Shown in pieces: positions 56,701-64,000 of a DNA stretch of 64,000 nt. Position 1 is the first letter of the stretch. Each line of letters opens with the position of its first letter. This DNA comes from Phoronis australis (taxonomy: Eukaryota > Phoronida > Phoronidae): assembly GCA_002633005.1 (NCBI GenBank), contig NMRA01000148.1, forward strand, positions 62,001 to 126,000. The letters run 5' to 3'. A program made the translations under genes and the position numbers. The notes under the pieces are model-generated. The model did not search any database. It was not told the origin of the DNA and saw only the letters and a list, made by a program, of their open reading frames with translations.

Positions 56701-59700
56701 TTCATATCTTAGAAAGTAGAGGCTAAAACAAAGTGTGCACTTACTTGTTTGAGTAATAGCATTGCCTAGGTATTGCGTTAGTCTGCATTTTGGATGTGTG
56801 GTGACCGTCCCTCCCTTGCAACCCCCCAGGTTTCTATGTGTGTCAATTCCCCGCCCACCCATGCCACCCCTCGGGTATTTGTGTGGCTACTCCCTGGGTT
56901 TTTGCGCTTGGTGATTCCCACCCCCTTCCTGCCCATGAAACGCCAAGGGTTTCATTGTCCTGTTGAAACTACCATTGTTTGTTCATCACAGTGCTTAGGG
57001 TGATTAGCATCGATTTTATTGCCACAAACAGAACCCATTGGATTATGAATAACGGGGAGAGTCTCAATGCAAATAGTCGCAACTTTTTAACCTTTCTACA
57101 TTCCATGTGATATCCCCTTAGGCTAATTATGGTGTTGCATCACTGCATCATTGCCATAAGCTGTTTGTTTCATCTAGAGTTAGTATGTTTGAGTAATCTC
57201 AATAAAACCCCTTGTGTACCAGTCGCCATGTTTTAGGCAGTTTCATACCAATGTAGTGTCGACATAGACTTTGAAGTTAGTTGAACCTTTGGGACCGGCT
57301 TTAGTTGTTGATGGATACCAGAGTTATGGCAGTTTGATGGGTGTGTCATTGAAATTACCACTCTGAGAACAATCGGGCATAATTTAAAAAAAATAGAATT
57401 GATAGGATATTTAATGAAGTGATGTGCTCACATTGTCAGAAGAGTGAATATTTGAACAAAATATCAACTAATACCGCATCACTGCTGTTAAATTCATCTA
57501 CAGGTGTATGTGTTACTGCGAAGTTAACTTGTGCTCTGAATTCTGATCCAAGTCAAATGTTAACTGGTCATATCAACGTACACTCCTCAAAACATCAACA
57601 TGTCTACATTAGTATAAAAAGGTCCTTTTATTCCTAAATGCAGGGTATTCAAGTTTGCTCTGCTCATAAGCTATTCTTTGCCCAACTGCGGAATACTCTC
57701 ATAGAAGAAGTTATACGGAATGTTCTGTTCTTAAGGGTGACCTTTTCACGACCAGTTTTCCTCCGAAAGGGTTCTTTTGTCAAAATTCCCAACGAAGGTG
57801 TGGCTTTTGATCTGACGATTTCCTAGCAGTGGTTTGGGAGTTCTAAACTATAGAGAATATGCGCGCACCCAACCTAAAAATGAGGGGCTTGAATTTTTGC
57901 GAATGTGGATCTTTCACCAACATTTGAGGGGTGTGTTCAGAGCTATGAATTGTGCATTTGCCAGATTTCATTTGTTCCTGCCTTTTTAGTGGACTTTTGT
58001 CTCGTTTTCTACTTTTTTCGTAGTTTTCGTTTTTTTTTGCACACTTCACCAAGTGAGGGAGCTCGCCTCTTGAGCCCCTCCTGGGTGCGCGCATGGAGAA
58101 GGTGTCCTTTTATCAACTTCACCAGTCCACAATAGGTTTTTAGTGGTATCTACATTTTTAAAAAGAAAGATTCCCTCATTTTAACAGCATGGCATATCAT
58201 CTTGCACTGTTCCATTGTAGATGGGTTAAAAATTAACTGTCCAAGACTCCCTGTGAAAGGTTCAGTTTATGGAAGTGACACTTACTGTACAAAATTGTGT
58301 ACATGATCTTTCTGGAACAAACCTTACAAGAAGGATGACATTATCATGGAAGTTATCTACAAATGGGTGCCATTCTCTGTTTACTCTCTAAATTGGTGGA
58401 TATCCCAATTTTCTATCTGCACCCCCACATCGAAAATGTGGCCAAGTACCTCTTGGATTTGCACAACAGAATTGTTCTAAAAGTTTCTTCCTAAGCATTT
58501 TCGTGTACAGTAAACCATGCATACGTTGGATTGAACTGCGCTGAGATACTGTACCCGAGTATTTGAACTCCTAACTTGTCTGAGGGGTTGAGGGCACAAA
58601 CTGAGCAACTGTGCTTCGTCCAAGTTTAGTGAAAATCTGAATTCTGGATGCGTGACTTATACGAGTTTCACTGTATGCCATTTCCCGTTTTTGCCCATTT
58701 TCTGCATCAGATTTATTATTAATGCAGAATATTGAAAAAAATCATCCAATTGTGATTGCTGTTTGTGAAATGAATCATCAACTTCCTGACACAGTACTGT
58801 CCCAAAATGTGTTATCATATAGGCTAGAGCTGGGTTTTTCCACTCTGTACTCATCAAATAACAATCATATACTGACATAATTTCAATTCATACGTTTTGA
58901 TACAGATTCTCAATGAACTTGTAGAAAGAACGGAAATGATTTTTTGATCGACGAAAAAATTTTGCGTTGAACCTGCACTATTGGTACAAACTGGCAATTA
59001 TGATGCAGCAGTAGGTATTCTTAGTACGTAGCAGTGTAATTATACAACTATCATGTACTAGTAAGTAGGCTATAGTTAGTGCAGAGCTGTATTTATGTAC
59101 CATAATTATACAACTATCATGTACTAGTAAGTAGGCTATAGTTAGTGCAGAGCTGTATTTATGTACCATAATTATACAACTATCATGTACTAGTAAGTAG
59201 GCTTTAGTTAGTGCAGAGCAGTATACATTCATCATGTACTTACTAGTGGTATCCTTAGTCCACAGCTGGATAAGTAAACAGCTTTCTACAGATGTGGGTA
59301 AATAACTGGCCAAATAAAATCTGACACAAAATTAATTTCATAGTCTCCCAAAAGAAAAATTTAAGCAATTGGCGCTTGTGCATGTCACGAGCTAACTGTT
59401 TTCAAATAGGTAACAAACTTTTCTTTGTTACTAAAGCCGAAGAATGATGCAAGAAAATGGTGTTTATTATTTTGTTTTTCACTTTAACGAGTGTAACGAG
59501 CTAGGTGAGTGGTGATTGACTCCCAGATTTTGCCTGCCCCCCCCCTCTGCTGGTCGTTAACTCCACTTGATATACGTTTCATGACACTTTGACAAGGTGA
59601 CCAGCAGAACTATGTGGGTGTTGTAAAATTTAGAGGTTTACGTGAAGTTAACACACTGTGGTTGTTAGCTGTATTTTGGCATTGGTCTTCATCCTGCTAG

Positions 59701-62700
59701 ATGTCTGCTAAAAACTAGGTAACTTCATGTAAGCTAAGACGAGGTCGGGTTTCTTACTGTAATGACTTCTTAATATTTAGAAATGTCACCCTCTGGCCAT
59801 CACCCCTCATGGGTAATGCCACAAGTAGCCAAAACTGCATTTTGCAGAAGTGATTCTAATCTTGAGAATTTTTTAGTCATTGGAAAAGAATTTTGGGTGG
59901 TTTTTAAATATTTTTCATAGAAAAACGGTGCCGATATTTGCTCCCAAAATCGAGGCATCTATGGCACTAAAGAATAGGTAAAACACCTTTTGTTTTGTCC
60001 GTTTATTTTATTGTTATTCTGCACACAGTGAGAATTATTATAAGACGGATTCCATGAGCAGTATCATGAAAAGACAAAGGTACAGTTTGTAGTATAAGGT
60101 TAAAGTATTCGCGGTGCAGCTTTACCTACAAACTAACACCAGCGTAGTATGCCTGGAGAACGAGCTTAAAGGTGCTGTCAATACCAAACAAACATCAGTG
60201 TTGGATTAAAAGTAAAGGACACTGTTGTTGACATGACCAGCTTGTGTTGCTAAGTTACTTGATGATATTTTTACCACCAATCACGATCCAGAATAGTTTG
60301 TAGTCTCCAAGTTCCTTTTAGGAACTAGTCTAACTAGTTTGCCTTCTTCCACACTTCTTTATCACCATCATGTTCCATTCTAGGTTAGCTTATCTGACGC
60401 CAGCTTGGAGCATATCCATGCCACCGAGTTGTTTCCACTCGGTCGGGCTGAGAGTGAGGACCCTGATGTCGATGTTCCGTTTCCGCTGCTCTGCGGAGAG
60501 TTTGTAAAGTATTTGGGATACACTGCAGATGGCACCATTGTCATTTCTAATTTCCGTGTTGGACTGATGTTCAACGGATCCTTGATCGTGCTGCCGCTGG
60601 GAGTCATTGAGTACATTGAAACGCGGGAGATCTTCTTCCTGTACATTTTCTGCAAGGACGGCCATTCTGTCAGGTACTGTGCACAGCTGTAACCATGCAT
60701 CAACTGACACTGCAGTCTTTCCAATTTAGGATACAATATGGCTGACAGCTGACATTTTATTTTGTCATATACGATAAATAGCACAAAATTAATGCTTTAC
60801 AATGTCCAAGTTTTGTATGATGTCTACAAACTTCTTTGGTTCTTACAACAATTCAAAAAGATCATGAAAAGATAAAAGAGCAATTTTGCTAATTGATTTT
60901 GTCCGACATTTGTAAGGTTTTTACCCTGTTCTGTTACCCAAAACAGCTTATATACAGGAGAATTGGTATTTGGCCGTGTTTGCTGGTAGCTGCTGGTATA
61001 CGTGTTGATATGACATAACACGTTATATTGGTGGTGACTAGCTATACGTGTTGATGTGACATAACACGTTAGAGTGGTGGTGAACAGCTATGCATGCAGT
61101 AAATTCAGACCAATTTTTGCACGTAAATTATTCCCCAAATTGATGTATTTTCATTTGTCGTGGTCACACAAAATTTCTCAAAATATAGTCTGATGGTAGC
61201 TGTGGTGATAGCACTTCAAATATTAATAAGGCAGTTATTTGGTGCTACTTATGGTAACATTTTCTCAAATTCAAAGAAGAATAGTTGCCAGAGTTGTCAT
61301 TTTCCCCATTTTTCGAAAGTTCATTGCATTGTTAACGTGCTCGGATTGTCGTTTACGTGTTTGTTGACGACAGCTGTACAATATATACTCTAGAAATAAC
61401 GAAGTTAAGTATTCTTCACGTTAATTGTAGTTGAAAATAACCATAAAATAAAATTTCACTCGAATTGAAGTACAATGTTGCTGTGGTTGACAATTGCCAT
61501 AAAATAGATATCTCAATGTTCCGCCATATTGTGTTGTAAATTGAGCAACTGTTTCCATATCTTTTGTAGAAAAATTGATAATTGGAATTTTACTTGTGTT
61601 CTAAATTGATGCGATTTGATCATAGTCGGGATACATTTATGGGGATTAATGGTGTGCGCAGAGTATGTTTGTAGGCAAGAACAATTATGTGTCATGAATT
61701 TTGGACAAAAATTATCGCCAAATTTTGATCTTTTTGCAATGTTTCAAAGGCTTCTAATGTTGTTATGAGTATCCAATTTTCCAAACATTGTCTGATGCTA
61801 ACTATAGTATTGAACTTGAAAACAACAATGCATTTGTTTGGTGCTTCTCAGAATATTATAGTTCATAAAACCATGAAGAAAGTAAGATTTCACATGTTCC
61901 GTCGTATTATATCCTAAATTGGCAAGATTTTGCCGTACTAAGCTTGAATCGCTTGAGACGAAGAATGACGTCTTGAGTTCCTTTAATCGTACTTCTTGGC
62001 GCAGACTGTAGCATTAAGTAAAATTGTCATCAAACAAAAGATTATTTTACAACTTTCAAAAATTAGCCTCAGTAAGAAAACGTGAAGATTAAAGTATTCA
62101 CCCAGTGGTTGTCAATAGTGAAATGTGTGTTAGATAGTTTTATTATGCCCTGTACGTCCACAGCTATTATTCTGTCACTACACAGTCTCATGTGCAATGG
62201 CAGAATCTTATTTAAATTCAAAACCAGATTTCGTTATTTTCTCGCATTTTAGAGTGCACACTGTCGTCAAACGCGTGTTAAATTTAGAACGCATGAAATC
62301 CAAGATGGTTTGTATGAACGTCATTTGTATCTAAATGAATCATTGTAATTGATTGTTCGGTAAAACCCTTGTTAACTTTACCACAGCTTGACTCGACCTA
62401 GTTATACCAGTTTGTTGATAGAGTGACTAAATTAAAGTATATTACATGAAAAAGGCGCACACCGTTTGTGTTGTTCCATACTTGAGTGGTTCTGTTGATA
62501 GTTTACCATTTTATTTCAACAGAGCTTTTGTTCCTTGATTGAGCAGTACAATAATTCTAGAATCTGTTATTGGTCATTTTGAGGGCAATCGCCTTTTTAG
62601 AGATTACAAGATACTCTTGAAGTTAAATGATGAGGGATAAAAGAAAATATTTAATTTGATTTGTTTTGACTTACGAGAGGGCTATTTCATGACATTTGTT

Positions 62701-63212
62701 CTCCCATTATGAACAAAAAATGTTACTGTCGTATTCATCTCTACCAAAAGAAGTTTCTAGTGCATGTGCACTAGAGCGAAGCAATCAAAATTTTATGCAA
62801 TCAGCTTATAGAAAAAAACAAATCGACCTATTGTGCTTTTGCTTATATTAGAGGGGCAAACATATATTTGTCTTGAATATAATTTTCTAACTCATGTTAG
62901 AATTATTACAGGGAGTTCTTGGTGTAGTTGTACCCAGGGCAAATGCTGGATTACATATTGAAATACAACGTTGATATTACGTGTTGGGCATATGTCACAT
63001 GTTCTCCTCAGTTTCCATGGTAACATATTCACTATTGCTGTCCCTCAGGTGCACATTTTCCACCAATGAGGCGTGTCTCAAATGGTACAAGTTCCTGCTT
63101 TCCCAATTACTGCCGCCGGTCAAGCTGACCGACACATTTGCCTTTGCCTTCAACGCATGGTGCCGACAGACTGACCAAGAGACTACGGCCATCGGTCATC
63201 AATTGGCCAGGG
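50678..63212 (+). CDS. MTMR3/MTMR4-type myotubularin, N-terminal GRAM-PH part, continues off the window
   Basis: Inferred exons: 50678-50749 (5' UTR), 51984-52018 (5' UTR plus ATG), 60384-60673 and 63049-63212. The 152 residues visible form the GRAM/PH domain of the FYVE-containing myotubularins MTMR3 and MTMR4, phosphatases acting on PI3P and PI(3,5)P2 on endosomal membranes. ASLEHIHATELFP matches HSLECIQANQIFP, and VPFPLLCGEFVKYLG, TREIFFLYIFCKD and LTDTFAFAFNAWC match family blocks (human FSFAYHAWC). From M1 to the FP motif both proteins have 19 residues, which supports the ATG choice. The phosphatase and FYVE domains lie past 64000. MTMR3 and MTMR4 cannot be told apart here, and an invertebrate co-orthologue is likely. 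Confidence 0.85.
50780..51240 (+). other. Overlapping open frames inside MTMR intron 1, unidentified
   Basis: A 99-codon frame (MPTKRIFASFLDAGRPGGGV to 51079) is overlapped by a frame open to 51240 that reads LNLDLVFETSMEVVIPRDLM and then ALSLSECIQAHVHRIVWLQQ. A single frame change near 51030 would join them into about 150 residues. Composition looks protein-like, but no family is recognised. It may be an intronless gene with an error, or a retrocopy relic. Confidence 0.3.
51984..52018 (+). CDS. MTMR exon carrying only the initiator ATG
   Basis: A 35-bp exon between TTATTTTTTCAG and GTAAGT. Its last three bases, 52016-52018, are ATG, which joins in phase 0 to GTT AGC at 60384, giving MVSLSDASLEHIH. 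The length and alignment match to human MTMR3 make this a strong start candidate despite the 8365-bp intron. Confidence 0.6.
52840..53260. repeat. Cryptic minisatellite rich in GATG/AATG/CAAC
   Basis: Degenerate repeats of GATGATGNC, AACAATGNC and ACTGATGC types fill the segment. The 141-codon minus-strand frame across it is low-complexity shadow and not a gene. Confidence 0.5.
53285..53690. repeat. AT-rich degenerate tandem array, AATAGTATAGACCGGAAATT motif
   Basis: AATAGTATAGACCGGAAATT recurs in whole or part about ten times with irregular spacing of 25-60 bp, together with GATATTGATTGCAAATTTG variants. It has no coding content. Confidence 0.65.
54427..54696 (-). CDS. Hypothetical minus-strand terminal exon
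   Basis: After an acceptor-like ACACTTAG the minus strand is open for about 89 codons to a TGA. It reads SSAAQRLKGLEDYFTNQEMF and an acidic, Asp/Asn/Thr-rich tail (DSDAGTTNNPDIDMDRGDIA), like an unstructured C-terminus. No upstream exon or family was recognised. It lies in MTMR intron 2 on the opposite strand. Confidence 0.22.
   Translation of the reverse strand: MSSAAQRLKGLEDYFTNQEMFQITYIDSDAGTTNNPDIDMDRGDIAATQRSENTRAMNGEPFNQSTDKLPTSDISIFTIHSKHENRLFL
55431..55510 (+). repeat. tRNA-derived SINE head
   Basis: TGGTCTAGAGGTTAGGAC is a good A-box region and AGGTTACGATACCCGG a B-box with one inserted or changed base. The spacing suits a tRNA-Glu/Asp-like ancestor. The stems do not pair, so it is not a working tRNA. 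Confidence 0.5.
56120..56340. repeat. Dispersed repeat containing ACCAAGTTTCAGAAAGATGG
   Basis: Two offset sub-units (ATGTACCAAGTTTCAGAAAG and ACATACCGAATTTCAAAAGA), each followed by a GGTTGCAGG- or CCTCAAGAC-type sequence, give a weak tandem pattern reminiscent in style of the array at 33840-35105. No gene is seen. Confidence 0.3.
57859..58094. mobile_element. MITE with ATGCGCGCACCCA ends
   Basis: The ends ATGCGCGCACCCA and TGGGTGCGCGCAT are perfect 13-bp inverted repeats bounding 236 bp. The interior (CCTAAAAATGAGGGGC, GAATTTTTGCGAATG, GAGCCCCTCCTGGGTG) is related to 10685-10845 inside the MITE at 10621. It lies in MTMR intron 2. Confidence 0.65.
59033..59225. repeat. 66-bp tandem repeat, three copies
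   Basis: TATACAACTATCATGTACTA occurs at 59041, 59107 and 59173, an exact 66-bp period. Since 66 is a multiple of three, the minus strand gives repeated 22-residue units in an open frame (58978-59313), which is a by-product of the repeat and not evidence of a gene. Confidence 0.9.
60384..60673 (+). CDS. MTMR GRAM-PH exon 1
   Basis: Acceptor CATTCTAG, donor GTACTG at 60674, 290 bp ending in phase 2. It encodes VSLSDASLEHIHATELFPLG through CKDGHSVR, the first beta-strands of the GRAM/PH fold. Confidence 0.88.
60674..63048 (+). other. MTMR intron 3
   Basis: 2.4 kb of AT-rich intron. Apart from the duplication at 60997-61095, nothing is recognised. Confidence 0.7.
60997..61095. repeat. Tandem duplication of about 49 bp
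   Basis: Two copies of a unit with TACGTGTTGATATGACATAA and CACGTTATATTGGTGGTGA; the second reads TACGTGTTGATGTGACATAA and GAGTGGTGGTGA. It is in MTMR intron 3. Confidence 0.75.
63049..63212 (+). CDS. MTMR GRAM-PH exon 2
   Basis: Acceptor TCCCTCAG, donor GTGAGT at 63213. It completes the Arg codon and reads RCTFSTNEACLKWYKFLLSQ, then the family block FAFAFNAWC, equivalent to human RCQFSTFEQCQEWLKRL and FSFAYHAWC. It ends in phase 1; the next exon is off the window or unrecognised. Confidence 0.9.
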
Positions 63213-64000
63213 GTGAGTGCAGCAGTTAAGAAGTTTACTTTAAGGTGGCGTAGCAGAAATTTCATTTTGTTAAATATCACTACGAAGTTATAGCGTTTTT
63301 GAATATTTGCCAATTTTAGGGATTAATTCTGTATGAAGAGTTTTTACCATAGTCAACTGTACAAGAGTAGTTTATGGGAACCTCGGAATGTCATGCTTCA
63401 TGGATATGCAGTTTAGGTTTTTGGTGGTGTAGAGATGCTTATTTCTGAGAAATACGGAAAAGTCATCAGATCAAAAATGGTAGAAATGAAACTATAATAT
63501 TAAACCTGGAACATGCAAAAAGCCATGAAGTTGCTTTGAGCTTAAACATGGGCTGTTCCACTGAGCAAGGTGTTCCTTCACCCTGGCGTTAATGTGTGTT
63601 ATGAGATGAGTGCTCTGATTGGTGACTCAGCACGATCTGAACCAATCATTTCTGCCGGCTCTTGGTTCATGCGTGGTTATGGGCAGACATCAAGGCACTT
63701 TTATTACTATCCCTATTGCAGCTATACAAATTTACCGAACGGGGGGTGAAGGTCATGGACCCCTATCTTGATCCGGGTTTGGCTTGTAGCAATGGCTAAA
63801 TGTTTTTGTTTACTCTGCACGCTTTCTTTCACAATGCCTATTAAGTATCATACACACGTGTGTATTTAGGCCCATGTGCCTAGTATTTAGGCCCATGTGC
63901 CTATTGAGGCCTGCGTGTCCATGTACGCCTATGTGCCTGCAGCCTATATATGCATAGTCGCATTGACAGCACAAGCTGAAAGTGTTCAGACAAATGACCC
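63213..64000 (+). other. MTMR intronic sequence to the window end
   Basis: No further MTMR exon is recognised. A short tandem of GTATTTAGGCCCATGTGCCT units lies near 63865-63905, with related CCTATGTGCCT sequence following. Confidence 0.5.

Larger units (their letters stand above)
52019..60383 (+). other. MTMR intron 2 (8.4 kb)
   Basis: A large intron hosting the repeats listed at 52840-59225 and the minus-strand candidate at 54427-54696. No other gene was identified. Confidence 0.55.

Noticed and set aside
58978-59313. 111-codon minus-strand open frame with internal repeats
   Set aside because: The frame is kept open only by the 66-bp tandem repeat, whose length is a multiple of three.

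Overview
The window is animal nuclear DNA. Its genes are split by GT-AG introns, intergenic and intronic space is AT-rich, and many small DNA transposons, tRNA-derived SINEs and diverged tandem repeats are scattered through it. The gene set (TEX10, a Ly6/uPAR protein, a RASL10-type small GTPase and an MTMR3/MTMR4-type myotubularin) is bilaterian. The repeat content, with many CAGTGGCGGAT-type MITEs and long foldback elements, suggests a marine invertebrate, possibly a deuterostome such as a lancelet, hemichordate or echinoderm. The species cannot be named from the sequence. Two single N characters (near 26518 and 48366) are assembly ambiguities.

Layout, left to right. (1) 776-13136, minus strand: most of TEX10, the Ipi1-like subunit of the PELP1-TEX10-WDR18 (rixosome) complex. 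Eleven exons join in frame into 696 residues, and the C-terminus lies past the left edge. Its introns hold a THAP-domain transposon fossil (about 5382-6884), a MITE with 5-bp flanking repeats (10621-10930), a SINE and a small hairpin element. (2) 14735-15436: a short element with 165-bp direct terminal repeats, resembling a TRIM retroelement. (3) 17021-20402, plus strand: a complete three-exon gene for a 138-residue secreted, probably GPI-anchored Ly6/uPAR protein with ten domain cysteines and a TATA box. (4) 20403-30007: mostly empty intergenic DNA. (5) 30008-30721, minus strand: an intronless RASL10-type Ras-like GTPase. (6) 33840-36262: a diverged tandem array abutting a dead mariner-like transposon with matching 45-bp inverted ends and TA target sites. 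(7) 37.9-41.2 kb: two exon-like segments of an unidentified gene. (8) 42217-44081: a large foldback inverted repeat followed by a TA-flanked palindromic MITE. (9) 46.7-48.6 kb: a cysteine-rich exon candidate and several CAGTGGCGGAT-type elements. (10) 50678-64000, plus strand: the 5' end of an MTMR3/4-type phosphoinositide phosphatase gene. Its initiator ATG is the last codon of a 35-bp exon, followed by an 8.4-kb intron, and the gene runs off the right edge.

The genes are independent units on both strands, not an operon. No CRISPR, rRNA or intact tRNA gene was seen. I found no convincing new multi-gene system. The most useful leads are the transposon structures, the unidentified exon candidates and the unusual start-codon layout of the myotubularin gene.
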